Counted from the stretch's first letter, positions 24,177-36,076 are shown. The stretch is 61,607 bases of DNA from Lingula anatina (GCF_001039355.2 NW_019776147.1:17442-79048), one strand, 5' to 3'. A program made the numbers and translations. The notes: a model not told the origin generated them from the letters alone.

Positions 24177-26978
24177 CCTCCAGTACTCCTTCATCTGAAA
24201 ATCAGGGACTGTTGGAGTGGCCAAGATTGCTCGGAAATTGGTTTTCGTATCTGGCGCAAGCACGCATCCAACTTAAGCAAATGGTAAGAGTTTCTGCAGA
24301 GTACTCTACACAAAGAAACATCACGTACTAAACGTGGGATTTAACGATTTTATGAATCTGATACGTTGATTATTCTTTGTTGTGAAAGCATTGGGTTTGT
24401 TACAAAGGAACAACAGTCGCCATCTGTACACTGAACAACAGTCTTCAAAGGGATATTGTGCCGATTTCTTCTAACCAATGTATAGGCGTACGTGGCACTG
24501 AAAGACTTTCATTAAAAAAGCTAAGGACCCAATAGACATTTTCTACCTAGAACGCTATATTATTCACTCTGTGTTTAAGGAGTAACAGTCACTGACACCC
24601 GCTGAAACTAGAACAAATCCAAGTCATTCATTTTGAACCTCGCCTCGAGGAACACGCATTGATTTTGAAAGCAAATATTACCATTACCTCAGCCGGACTT
24701 TTAGAACAAGAGGGAGAGAATAATACAAATAATCTAAATTGAAAATACATGTAACTCGTGGGAAGATTAAGGCTAGGCTGTGATTTACGCTCCGATCAAT
24801 CTTTTAAAGATCAAAACTAGGATTCAGTAATAAGCAGTGGTGAAAAACGCCTTGAACTGAGGGTTTTCATTGTTTTTTACACGCACGCGTGTACAATATG
24901 TATAATACTAAAAGTTAAAAGGATTTCAATACCTTTGTCATTGTTTTATCCCCCTTTGACCTAACTGATTTCATACAGAGATAAAGAGACACACAAGAGG
25001 AACGCTGTTTGATACGGCTGCAGGAAACCGAAGCATTGCGTACTGTGGTCTTATGTCCAAAGGCAAGACATTCGTTTACATTCATACATTTTAAATCACC
25101 CCGTCGGACGCCCTTCGCAGCCTGTTCATAACTGGACTCTGCTTTGTTTAAGTACAGCCAAATTGGTCTCCTCTCAGTTGGTCGAATAGTCTGTACACTC
25201 ATATGAAGGGTTGACCTGGAACTGACATCTGTTGCATATTTAATGACGACACAAGGGACCTTCATCACGCGAGATCATGTTTCAATCGAGCCCCGTTGAC
25301 AACAAATGATCTAGTGCCGGCGCATGCTACACAGAGGTCTCAATACTTGCGAGGAGGCGACAAGCTGAATCTTGGTGTCCCGTTATTCAAAGTGCGTAGT
25401 TGATTTGACGCACGTTGTCAACTTGGGAGATCTAAAAGGAAACATCTGAATCCACTGTTTTTTTTTACGCGAAAACCTCACCGTAAAATAACGTATTCCT
25501 GGATACAGGATAATTCTTTATTACTAGGAATCATTGTTTTCTATGCAGGACGCAGAACAAAGTACTTAACATCTAATCTCCTGATGCGTCTTGACCACCA
25601 TATATCTATACCTGTAAGGACAAGTTTGAACCTGAGCTGTTCCGCAACCACCGCACAAATTGAAGTGCCAAGACTTTAATCCACGACACAAATTGGCTTC
25701 TTAAAGAGTAAGCACTGAACACATGGACAATAAGTGCAGCCGTGTAGAAGTGATGGGAGAAAGCACTTAGGTTAATTGAACACAGGCACTTGACACATCC
25801 CACGCGTCAGTGTTTGAAGTGTTTCAGAACATTGTCCGAACTTTTGCCCGGCAGCGAATCCAGCTTGTGGTTTCTGTACGTAACATTCCAAACGTTAGGC
25901 TGAATGCCTGTAAGTCTTTCTTGAATAATTGAATGTTTATCTGCGTATAAACGGTCTGACACAAGCGGCAAGTAACTGATGCGATCAAATCTTCGGCAGT
26001 TGATTATCGTTTATTTATAACTTTATTCAGTGAGTGACCATCAGTGTTTACTGAACCATTCTAACTACTTATAGCGACATTTGGAGAGGATAGCATTCTA
26101 AACATCGACACCACCAAAATGGCCCGACAAATCAACTGATAGCTTATCAATTGCTGCAGAGCAAGCATGCACGTGTTGTAAAATCTAACAGACAGGAACA
26201 AGTTTGAGTATCCGATTGTTATTTTGGCACAGGGCTGTGACAATAAACCGTTTTCAGTTGCTCTGATGGACCCATAGACTCTAGACGAATTGATTCTATC
26301 GAACGTCATCCGTGCTATGTGTACATCACTATAATAAATACCTATAACACTGTTTGGATACAGCAAGGCGCACCAAAACACTGGGTCAGTTGGAGCAGCC
26401 AATAAGTATACAAACCAATATATTTAGAAATATTGGATTATCAGACGAATTGCGTGCTCACTCAGATCAAAGTGCCCACGACCTGTGGAATTTCCAGAAA
26501 GCAAGGCAATCACGCGTCTGCCTTAGGTTGACTTGTTGAGCATTTTTTTTAAACAAAGCCTGTTATTACAAGGGCCAAAAGCACTAGCCACGCAAACAGC
26601 TGTGCCCTTGGTTTGCCCACTGACCTCTATACACATGGTACCAGCACTAGCGACAGAAACATGTCCTTGATGTGTGGATTATGAATAAATAAGTCAGCGC
26701 ACTTTACGGATGTGGGGCCAAGAACAGCTAGAGTATATTAAATAAGTGGATGCAAAAGCGGTGCGTTAATGCTTGCAGTTAACTGATCAATCTGAAATAT
26801 ACGGATGTATATGCCCATAAATACAGCTTCCCGTGTCACAGAACTCTTATCGGAGTTGTTGGGGGATATTTGAGAAATTAATTAAGAACGCATACAATAA
26901 GGCGCAGAGTAAGACTCCTTTTGAGTCCAAAAATTAAAACTTAAGAAGGAACAAAAGGAGCTTCATAGTAACGTTGAA

Positions 26979-27003
26979 TTGTTTTTCTTTTTTCTTATTT
27001 CAG
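26979..27003 (+). other. Predicted 3' splice site (polypyrimidine tract + CAG)
   Basis: A run of about 22 pyrimidine-rich bases, TTGTTTTTCTTTTTTCTTAT, ends in TTCAG at 27003, 236 bp before the GPCR start codon. This matches a metazoan 3' splice site. It implies that the coding exon begins at 27004 and that a 5' non-coding exon lies upstream, which is common for intronless-CDS class A GPCR genes. Confidence 0.65.
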
Positions 27004-27167
27004 CGCCTCTGCACAACAGAAATCAGAGACCCGCCAACCGTATTAATTGGACAAGGTTTTGTATATTGACACCTGGTCATACGTCCATCCAACTAAGCGA
27101 CCCAGAACCCGCAGAACCATATTAATTATATTAACGCTATTAGAAAGCCATTACAGACAGAGATAGC

Positions 27168-27182
27168 ATGGCGCAAGTGTAA
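27168..27182 (+). promoter_or_regulatory. Short upstream ORF in the GPCR 5' leader
   Basis: The only ATG between the predicted acceptor and the GPCR start opens a four-codon frame, ATG GCG CAA GTG TAA, ending 57 bases before the main ATG. Minimal upstream ORFs can lower translation of the main frame. That effect is inferred, not shown. Confidence 0.45.
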
Positions 27183-27239
27183 TACCACACTATCAAAGGC
27201 GAGCTTTTCGACACCTGAGAATTCAACATAAGATACAAT

Positions 27240-28595
27240 ATGGATAATTTCACATTGAGTGACCAGGATATGGAGCAGATGGACAATGGGCCAACAGTAC
27301 CAGAGCTGGCCGTGACGCTGTGTATGCTGGCCCTCTTCATGATCACAGGTACGGCAGGGAACGCTCTAGTCCTCTACGTGTACGGACGCAAGAAGGAGAA
27401 CACGAGCACGAGGGTGTTTATCATCACCCTGGCCGTCATTGACCTGCTGTCCTGTGCGATTGTGGTGCCTTTTACTATCGTCGTTGAGTACACGCGGTAC
27501 AGACTGCTCGTGGACTTTCTGTGTAAGTTCTACCAATTTTTAGTCACGTCGACGATCCCCATGTCAGCTTTTGTAATGGCCGCTATAGCTATAGACCGGT
27601 ATATTTGTATCTGTCATCCAACGAGGAATAAAATCACCATAGGACAAGTCAAGATTGCTGTGGCTGTTCTTGGAGCGCTTGCTTCAATCATGGGCATAAT
27701 GACAGCACTGTGTTACAAAGCTGCAGCAGGGACAGTCTACTTGCAAAAATGTAATGAAACGCTATGTGAAATTGAGACTTTGGAGTACGAACAGCTCCCA
27801 GAAATCTATTCTCCTAGTGTGAACGAGACGTTTTTGAATCCCTCTGACGCTGCACCAAGGGGAACGTGTATCTCGGATACGGCATTGCTTGGGGAAGGCT
27901 TTAAACCGATATACAGAAAAGTCCATGCGTCTTTGTATGCGGTGGTGTTCCTTATTATTAGCGTCATATACTTCTTGCTTTTCATAAGCGTGCAGAAGCA
28001 CAATTGGCGCAGATCGAAGCTGTTGGGTAGCCAAAAAGCACGTGCGTCTATGATGCCCCGCGCTACCAGCTTGAACGGCAACGAAGCAGACGACAGAGGT
28101 GACCAATCTCCGCACGCTGGTGCCAATGGACACACGTGCGAAACACGTGGGGTGCATGACGTCCCCATCATGCATGAGGAACCCACAATCAATTTATTGG
28201 CACCACCAATACCGCTTGAATCGCCAAAAACCGACACGCCCTCAAAAAAGAGGAAACCTCGCCGAGAAAGAATAAACAGTGATGTGAATGACGTGAAGAG
28301 ACTCGAGAAGAAAATATCTAGAGAGATGTACCTTAAAGCTAATATAAAAATTGCAATGATGCTTTTTGTGGTCACGCTAGTGTTTGTAGTGACTTATCTC
28401 CCCGCAGCTTTAATGGCGAATGGTGCTGTTAAATATAAAATCTATATATTCTATTGTTACTTTATAAACAATATGGCCAATCCAGTAATTTATTCGTTCA
28501 TGAATAAGAAATTTAGACAAGACTTGAAACAAATTTTTGCGAGAAGGAGAAATGCAAGAGGAAATTGCAAGAACACGCATCTCACGCACTGCTGA
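27240..28595 (+). CDS. Class A (rhodopsin-type) G-protein-coupled receptor, orphan
   Basis: A seven-transmembrane plasma-membrane receptor of 451 residues in one exon. Start choice: the ATG has A at -3 and G at +4. NFT at residues 3-5 and NET at 172-174 and 195-197 are N-glycosylation motifs. Landmarks: GN at 40-41 in TM1, LAVID (64-68) in TM2, C95 at the top of TM3, DRY 119-121 followed by ICICHP, TM5 about 229-251 with Y244, TM6 about 370-392, NPVIY 414-418 in TM7, and helix 8 NKKFRQDLKQIF. The second extracellular loop is long (about 159-228), with C171, C176 and C210 as possible disulphide partners. The third intracellular loop is about 115 residues with a basic stretch near 335-344; the C-tail is short. 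Odd points: no tryptophan in TM4, TM6 has TYLP (385-388) instead of CWxP, and TM5 has no proline. It looks more like a peptide- or amine-type lophotrochozoan receptor than an opsin, but the ligand is unknown. Long antisense frames here are shadows. Confidence 0.93.
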   Translation: MDNFTLSDQDMEQMDNGPTVPELAVTLCMLALFMITGTAGNALVLYVYGRKKENTSTRVFIITLAVIDLLSCAIVVPFTIVVEYTRYRLLVDFLCKFYQFLVTSTIPMSAFVMAAIAIDRYICICHPTRNKITIGQVKIAVAVLGALASIMGIMTALCYKAAAGTVYLQKCNETLCEIETLEYEQLPEIYSPSVNETFLNPSDAAPRGTCISDTALLGEGFKPIYRKVHASLYAVVFLIISVIYFLLFISVQKHNWRRSKLLGSQKARASMMPRATSLNGNEADDRGDQSPHAGANGHTCETRGVHDVPIMHEEPTINLLAPPIPLESPKTDTPSKKRKPRRERINSDVNDVKRLEKKISREMYLKANIKIAMMLFVVTLVFVVTYLPAALMANGAVKYKIYIFYCYFINNMANPVIYSFMNKKFRQDLKQIFARRRNARGNCKNTHLTHC

Positions 28596-28875
28596 GAGTA
28601 ACACGAAGAACAATACCAAACACATTGGTCATTATGATGTTTCTTTTGTTTACTGCAATGAAGCTGAGTATTCTGTTTCGTGTGGAAATATATTCCTTGA
28701 AAGTATACTGTATTAGGCGGCTGTCAGTTAACGTATGTGTTCCGTTTTGTTCTTGCATATGATACTAAATTCATGTCAGATTCTGTGACGTTTTGGTAAC
28801 ATTGACCTATATTGGCATAATTATTGTAAGATGTGGAGCAGAATACATTTTGTATACATTATTTTTATTCTTATT
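28596..28875 (+). other. Proximal 3' UTR of the GPCR gene
   Basis: AT-rich sequence after the TGA stop with no further gene. I found no AATAAA between the stop and about 30050 (the first is at 30057-30062), so the transcript end cannot be placed. A variant signal could be used instead. Confidence 0.45.
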
Positions 28876-28888
28876 TTTATTTATTTAC

Positions 28889-28923
<35 letters not shown>

Positions 28924-28925
28924 TT
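28876..28925 (+). repeat. (ATTT)n tract in the putative 3' UTR
   Basis: About a dozen ATTT units with one ACTT interruption, starting about 280 bp after the GPCR stop on the sense strand. In RNA it would read as overlapping AUUUA pentamers, the core of class II AU-rich decay elements. It may equally be a neutral microsatellite. Confidence 0.9.
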
Positions 28926-30170
28926 GTTGCAAAGTCGAAACGAGAATATTTTCACAAAAGAAGCAAATGGGGGGAGGGGTGTATGCGTGTAAGTAAAGTA
29001 TTGGAAATAATCAATTTCGTATCGTGTTTCTTCTCCAAATTTACAGAATGTCTAAACTGTAGCTCCCTATCGTGAAATACGGACACACGAGCTTTCTCCA
29101 TCGATTATACATTCTTTAGTGATGTATTGGCCCATCCATTTACTTAAGTATAGTACTTTATCATTAATATGCGTTGACAAACTTGTCATATGTACCTTAA
29201 AATGTACTGATTTGTGTATGTTGCTTTATAAGGCAATACACATATAGCACATATACTTATGTACATCGAAATAACAATATGCCATTGTCTATGTGCGTTT
29301 GTTATGGCGTGATAGATATTATATAAATTACAAAATATATTGATGGAAACCGTTGTCCTGTTGTTAACTGTGGAAATACTGGAAAAATGTGGAAATACGA
29401 AGAATAAGAAAGAAGCATTGGGGAATTCTTCACCTACTAATAAGGTGGACACGTGCGGCAATAGATTAATCTTTATCTTCTAATAATGATGATACTTTCG
29501 AATATTCTATTTCTATAAGTTTACCATTTTTCAGAAGATATTCATTGCATGGCGATAACTGCTAAACTTTATTTAGAGCAAATTCTAATACTTTATTTCT
29601 GTAAAATCCTTTTTTTTTTTTTTTTTTTTTTTTTGTTTCCTACAAAACCGATTGATGACAAGAATCACTATTCATAACTTTTGCCATACCTTTTACATGT
29701 CTTTTCTGGCAGTAACTGTTTAAAAAAGGAAAGTAATCACTATGGCTCCAAGTTTTAAACAAACACCACACCCGCTTTCCGCGACTGACATGAATCAGCT
29801 ATCTTCATCAAGAATGTTTTCGTGATATTTATTAAGATTTACTGAAAAGATCAATGCCCTTTAACTTACAAATTCTGAACAGTGCATATAAGATAAAAGA
29901 ATTCCACAGAAGTCGCATAAACTGCGTTTAAATGAGTAGAGAGAGGTAAGGCTCAAGAACGAAGATAAGGACTTGATGGTCACGAGCGTATCTAGGTGTT
30001 TGTCTGGAATATACGGAAGTTTATGCCCATAAATACGGGGGGGGGGGGGCGAATGAAATAAATTGGACGAGAGACAACCTAATCACAGTCCTTCCTCAAC
30101 AGCGTTTAGTGTCGGAGGTCCCCCTTCTCCGTCCTCGATGAACGAAATGAAACCAAACAAGCCCCCTCCA
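28926..30170. other. Non-coding stretch downstream of the GPCR
   Basis: No gene seen. A poly-T run lies at about 29612-29633 and a G-run at about 30038-30049. AATAAA occurs at 30057-30062. Confidence 0.45.
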
Positions 30171-30337
30171 CGGCTTAACGTAACTGAGGGTCCGTGTAAC
30201 AGAAAGCCCGCCCTCCATATAGTTATCATGGTTAGGGTGAGCCTGTCCTAAGTTGGTCAAAATCTAGGGCGAGGCACCTTTAAAATGAACGGGAAGCGGA
30301 TTCTCTGCCATGGGGGCTCTCTGTCACGTTACACCGG
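30171..30337 (-). mobile_element. MITE family B, inverted copy
   Basis: Read on the minus strand it starts CGGTGTAACGTGACAGAGAG, continues with GCCTCGCCCTAGATTTTGAC, TATGGAGGGCG and CTGTTACACGGACC, and ends at CGTTAAGCCG. This is the same order and spacing as the plus-strand copy at 42288-42458. About 167 bp, non-coding, with weak terminal inverted repeats of the CGGTGTAACG type. Confidence 0.75.
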
Positions 30338-31486
30338 CCCTATTTTCTCACATAAAATTGTTACATTTTCCACTTTTACTATTTTATCTTTACCAACATA
30401 ATCCACACAGAAGGCTCTATTCCAGCCCCTTTCTCTCACATTTAGGAACATGTGGAGTTTGTAGTTTGAACTACAAAAGTGCAAAAGTGAACGAACAATC
30501 AATGTGAATATTTTATAGTGATACATGTTCACTGAGTGACATCTTCCTTCACTCACTAACAGCACTTAAAACATACGGGTACGTGAATTCAGATTACCTT
30601 CTCTTAGTCACAGTTGAAATATGGGGAGTTGTATCAAACGGTTGATTTGTCTTAATTCAGTGTATTCGACATGTGAACCGTGAATTACTTCATTGAGAGC
30701 AAAATACCTATATTACGATACATTTGTCGCTTGATGGATGGGTGATCACATGAAAGTTTGTTTAAAACTCACGTACTGTTAATTCAAGGTGAGATTAACT
30801 GTGCTTAATCCCCTTCAATACTTGGATAATTGACAAAATAACGTTAATGTAACCCTTAGTGCTGGAACAGACGAAGCGCTTATTACAGTTTTGTTACTTA
30901 ACAGTTTTGTTACTGAATCAGACAAATTAACCATTGATTTGATTAGTTATAGTTTAACATCGGTACATCTGTTTTGATTGGTGGACTTCATACGCGTGAT
31001 CAAAAAATAAAATTGCCTTTATATGCAGTTTGAGCGCTAATAATTCTGTTCGATGATGTCACGATCTCGGATCGTCGCCTTGCTCAGTCGGTGCCACGAT
31101 CTCAGATCGTTCTCCTGCTCGGACGGTAGTACGTTAACGTGAATTTAAAGTAATATATACGGCTGATATGTACATAACAAAACAACACAATACATGGCTG
31201 ATTAGAGCCATGTTGACTTTCGATAATAGGAGACTTTTCGCCACGATAAATAATCCACGGCGGTGCACCAACCGTCTTCGTTTTACTCCAAGTTAACCAT
31301 ACTTCCTTGGTGCCTACATCGTCATAGATGAAATGAAGCTAAAGAATAAAAAACAATCTTAAATTTGCACCCCAATTCTCTCCTAAATAAGTTTGTTTTA
31401 AACAGGACAGCGAACAAATAACGTAGTGTCCACTATAACGGGTGAAGATAATAGAATAACAAAAATGCACGACATGATTATATTAC
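30338..31486. other. Non-coding stretch with a 35-bp tandem pair
   Basis: At 31060-31129 two 35-bp units (offset 35) each begin with the mini-palindrome ACGATC-TCR-GATCGT and continue with a CTGCTC(A/G)G(T/A)CGG-like word. The rest is unassigned. Confidence 0.5.
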
Positions 31487-31604
31487 CCTCTACCAGGGCC
31501 ATAGATTGGCTTTTTACAGAATATAATATCTTCAGATAAAGAGACGGTCCTTTAACTATGTTTTTTTTTTTTTTTCCCTGTACAATCTGCCATCCTGGTA
31601 GAGG
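31487..31604. mobile_element. Short palindromic element, possible MITE
   Basis: The left end CCTCTACCAGGGCCATAGAT pairs with the right end, whose reverse complement is CCTCTACCAGGATGGCAGAT. It is about 118 bp, with a poly-T run (31561-31575) inside the right half. Non-coding; superfamily unknown. Confidence 0.6.
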
Positions 31605-32137
31605 CTCAAACGACGAATGCCTCTGGTAATCCCCCTGATAAGAAATTAAATCGGTCGATATAATATATTAAATGCCTCGATGATAGCTCAAGGCTTTGTC
31701 CCATCAGTTCTTTTGTTAAAGAACAATATATCGTCTACTTGAGATGCGAGAAAAAAAGCTGTATAACGAGCATGGGACGCCAAGGGAATCATTTCAGGTT
31801 AAGATCTTTAGTATCCAGCGTAAGTCTCTGGTTAAGTGAGATGTCTATAGCGTTCCGTTGTAGAAACATCTACACAGGGAGAGGGGGCCCGTTGTTAACT
31901 TTTGACCCACCCAGTTATCCCCCCCCCCCAAAAAAAAAAAAAAAAAAAAAGAAAAGAAGGGAAAAAAGGAAAAGAAACATGTATTACTAACGAAGCCGTA
32001 CGAAAACAAAGCTATTTTCCACTCCTGTGTACCACGCTTAGTACAGTCATAGTGCCTTTCTAATATAATCTACAGAGTGAACACGACTCCGAGAAGGAGG
32101 GGGAGGGTAGCTTCATGTATATATTATCTTTTGAGCG

Positions 32138-32170
<33 letters not shown>

Positions 32171-33201
32171 CGCCTCAAAAAAGAAAGAAAGAAAGAAAAG
32201 AAAAGAAAAGAAAAAGAAACACTACATTAAGCGGAATATGACAAATGCAAGCATATTTTGCCGTCTCTCTGAACTTTACCGCTACATACATACTTCATCC
32301 CCTCTCCCTTTAAATAATCAATCTGGCCGCTGATTTGTTCACGAGTTCAGACAAATGTTCTGCAGATGAGACGTCCTAGCAATGTTGGCTAAGATGCAGT
32401 CAGTTGGATGACATGCTGGGACGTTCTTGGAATTGTTTGTGCCTTCTTAGTTGTGCTTTAGAAAAAATATGTTTCCTAGAAGTCATAGCTTAAGAAGTGA
32501 TAGCTTAAGCCTGTAAAACGAGTTTGAAAAAAGTTGTTGTTTTTTAAATAAATGATTTAGGGGCAGCTTACGTGTGATGCACAGATACTGACAGCGCTGT
32601 CAAAGTCTGTCTTAATCCAGTATCTTAGCCCCATTCTATTTTCGGTTCCTTTGCGAAAATGAAGAGCCACCAGACCGCCTTACAGTAGTTGCTATACGCC
32701 TGACCGGCGGTAGGAGTTTAATTAATTGCGTTATTAACTACTCCATCTGCCTGAAATCGTAATTATGGGGATAGAATCAACATAACGGAATGCGAGATAT
32801 ACGTCGTGGTTAATTAAAGAAAAATCGATATAAGACGTCGCTAGAGCTAAAATGACATCATCTAGGCCTATAGCGAACAATAATCAGCTGGCTCACAATA
32901 AAACCTGATGTGGTGTGGTTTGATAACTGCATATGACCTTACTTTTTTGCAATATAGTGGAAAAAAATATATATATAAACCTGTTAGGGGGTATTTTGTT
33001 ATTGAAGCTATTTAAGTTTTTTCTTTTTAAAGTTGTGTGTGTCTAAGTTTATTCTAAAGATAAAAGTGTATTATTTTGTTTATATTTTTGTATTACGACC
33101 ATTTCAGCTCATTCAAAGTACTATTTTATAATTTGTTTCACGCTTCCTTTCACCAAATAAAAGGCACGCTGTAGATATAACATTGTAACATGGTAGAAAT
33201 A
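31605..33201. other. Non-coding stretch with C/A and poly-C runs
   Basis: A C-run followed by a long A-run at about 31920-31950, and an almost pure C-run of about 30 bases at 32140-32169 followed by GAAA repeats. No gene recognised. Confidence 0.45.
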
Positions 33202-33419
33202 GGCCGTATTCCCAGAGCTTTTAGATCGATCTATCCCCGCGGGGAGTCTCACTAGATTACTGTCAGATAATCCGGCTTAAATGTCCGTCCCGCCTACTGC
33301 AAGCTGTAAGGGGGTTATTAACTTTCGTGTCCGCTCGGCTGACAGCTATTTAGCGTGAACCACCAGGGAGTTAGGTCGATCTAAAGAAGACCGATCTAAT
33401 CTCTGAAAATGGGGTCATA
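33202..33419. mobile_element. Palindromic MITE-like element (AGATCGATCT ends)
   Basis: The left arm GGCCGTATTCCCAGAGCTTT then TAGATCGATCT matches, imperfectly, the reverse complement of the right arm, GACCCCATTTTCAGAGATTAGATCGGTCT. A second TTTAGATCGACCT lies just inside the right arm. About 218 bp, non-coding. Boundaries good to a few bases. Confidence 0.55.
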
Positions 33420-35174
33420 GACTATGAACTTAGCAGGCCTACTAACCTGAAGAATGACAAACATGAACGAATCCTTAATCCTCTATACTTGATACATACA
33501 TTTTACATTAAAGGAACAGCTACGTAAACACGTGCAAACAAATCTTGAAATCCATTTCTCCAGAATACCTGCTCCAAGATAATATTTAGATTAAGCGTTA
33601 AATATTGAATTTGTTTTGTAAGAGAGTATTACATCGTGCTTATGCATGGAATTATCCTATACGGTGACCAGAGTATTGCAATGCAAACTACGTGCTTTCG
33701 ACGTTGATTTATGTATTTATGGTTCCATGGTTCGTTAAACGCTGAGATTAGCAGTCACCGGTTACGAATTGGACGTGACTGTGAATACCAATAGGAGTAA
33801 TACCAAGCTGAAACGGCTCTCATGACAAGGTTTTTGGCTTCCTTTTCCGATTCCCTTTCTCATACGCTTAGGTTCCCTCCGACTGGCGTCATGAACGAGG
33901 AAATCCGATTATTGCACAGATTGCTTTTCTTTGCCAGAGATTTTGGTGCTTCTGGAAAGCTCATTTATCATACTACAAAGTAACTACAAAGTATTCTATT
34001 CTGTTTGATAAGGATAGATTTCAACCCTTAAGTCTTAAGACAGCTTTGAATCTAAACTTAATAGCCTTACGCTCACAGAAGCAAGAACAACTGTGTGTTT
34101 TTCTTTTTTTTTTTTTTCTGTAAACCGCAGACGTCCCTGCATTCGCTTCACACCTACTTACCTGGGACTCCTCTCTCTCTCTCTCTCTCCCTCACTCTCT
34201 CTCTCTCCCTCTCTTTCACTCCCTCTCTCTCTCTCTCTCTCTCCCTCTCTCTCTTAAGAAGTGGTCTTTATTTTTTGGACAAAGCATTATTCTAGCTTTA
34301 ACCGATATGAATGGCGATCCTATTATATAATATGCTATGAGGGTTCCTTATACCAATAAAGCCTTGCTAATTATAAAAGTTCATATCCTTATTGTTCATT
34401 CTTTAACAAGACTGCTACGTGTACGAATTCATCTTGACATGGACTAGATCGAGTATTTGACCTAAAGGTTGACAACAATTTTCGGCTTCTTTAGTGAAAC
34501 AGACCCAAGAATTGTAACATTATATATGGTGTAAGTCAGTGATTCTCAAAAGCGAGTACCAATGTCTAGAGTCGATTCAATTCATTTACACGTTTCATGC
34601 TTGTGTCAAACTACATGTATCTGCAATCACTTGAAGAGATTTACGATTTGTGCATAACGTTCAATATCAGAAATTTGGCTTGCCGTATTTTTTTGCTCGA
34701 AATCAAAGCAAAGTCTATGTTTAGTGCCATCAAACATTTAAAACCATTAACTACATGCACAAAGAGCTTATAGACTTATTTCCAAGTGTCAGCCTAATTT
34801 TGTTCGGTTTACTTAAGTTCGCCTGGCTCTATATTGATACTGCAAAATCAAAAAAAATCAATGTGTTAGCGTTTCACATATCGAAATAGACTATTTTTGT
34901 GCTTACTATAGATAAAGAATATTAGTTGGAGGAGCGTTTTGAGACCTTTGTCTAGTTGAAGAATTGGTCGCCATGCACGGTTGTAATTAATGAATACAAG
35001 TTGTTTTCTTGATATTTGGCATGTATCTTCATAGATAGACATACTGTTTACTTACATTGCGAATAAACCATTTATGTTATCTGATGAATTTGACGGCATA
35101 GAGATCTCTAAACCTATTCACACTAGACTAAACTTAGATGTGAAATATTAAGTCGTGTGCGGCATTTGACACAG
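33420..35174. other. Non-coding stretch with (CT)n at 34171-34255
   Basis: No gene recognised. A poly-T run near 34105-34118 and an interrupted CT tract are the only distinctive features. Confidence 0.45.
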
Positions 35175-35446
35175 CCCGCACGAAAACGAAGTAGATACTC
35201 CAGCGCAGTAGACTACTGCAATCATACTGCAAACATGCTTCAAATCTGCTTCGATGTGCATATTTGAAACATGCTTCTATCATGCTGCTAATCTACTGCA
35301 TTAATGCTCCTCCTCTGTACAACCCTATGTAATTTTTGAAGTAGAATTGCAGTAGGCTATACTGCATTTCTACTGCAAATATGCTCCACACCACTACTTC
35401 GTTAATGCTTCTTTGCTATTTCGATACTACTGCATTTTCGTGCGGG
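35175..35446. mobile_element. Palindromic MITE with internal ACTGCA / ATGCTTC motif repetition
   Basis: The ends are CCCGCACGAAAACGAAGTAG and, on the opposite strand, CCCGCACGAAAATGCAGTAG: a terminal inverted repeat of about 20 bp with two mismatches. The 272-bp interior is saturated with ACTGCA, TGCTTC, TGCTCC and AAGTAG words in both orientations, as if built from a short repeated module. Non-coding; no clear target-site duplication. Confidence 0.75.
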
Positions 35447-35976
35447 AGGGCAAACACAAGCCAACATAATCACACACACAATGTAGAATGTCCTATTCTC
35501 AAAAATTTAAAGCATCATTTTTTAGCATTCCGGTCGTCTGCTGACGTAGCTAGGTTACTGTTCCAGATAAAATTTAGTCCATATATGAACGCGACCGAAA
35601 AACTGCCATCGGTTCATCTAGACATATGAAACATACCTCAGCTTCAGAGAAATGATCAGGTTCTATCTAGCGGCTTAGCTAGAAATCATAAAGCATTATC
35701 CTTACTTTGATAAATGAGATGCATTATTTCCGTAGCAGTAACTGCTTAACGGCGATGAAGACAATTAAACTGGGCATCTGGCACAGCAGACGCTGGTGAA
35801 TTATTCCCGTAATTTTCAGGTGTGTATTGCTGTAGCTGTTATTTACCTTGGTGCTGGGGTGTCCCGTTTGTCATATTTGCACTACCAGGGAGGGAAATCT
35901 TTCGATGATTCTAGGGTGTAAATTGATTAAGATTGTTCAATCTTTAAATTGTAAACGTTTTGGACGCATTTTTAAA

Positions 35977-36026
<50 letters not shown>

Positions 36027-36076
36027 GATGTGGATACATGGTCCCAGCTGTTGTATGTGTCATCACGTAAGAGTTT
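35447..36076. other. Non-coding stretch with (ATT)n at 35979-36026
   Basis: A perfect ATT/TTA trinucleotide tract of about 16 units. No gene recognised. Confidence 0.5.

Larger units (their letters stand above)
22737..27003 (+). other. Probable upstream region or intron of the GPCR gene
   Basis: No coding frame is recognised over about 4 kb. The splice acceptor at its right end implies that the last part is an intron, but the donor site and first exon could not be located. A repeated word AGCTGACTATATTTGTTCT followed by GGTGGCATTT occurs at about 23163 and 24121. Confidence 0.45.

Noticed and set aside
27806-28375. 189-codon minus-strand open frame inside the GPCR region
   Set aside because: Exactly antisense to a well-supported receptor coding sequence and without a recognised domain. 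It exists because the sense frame has few constraints against it.
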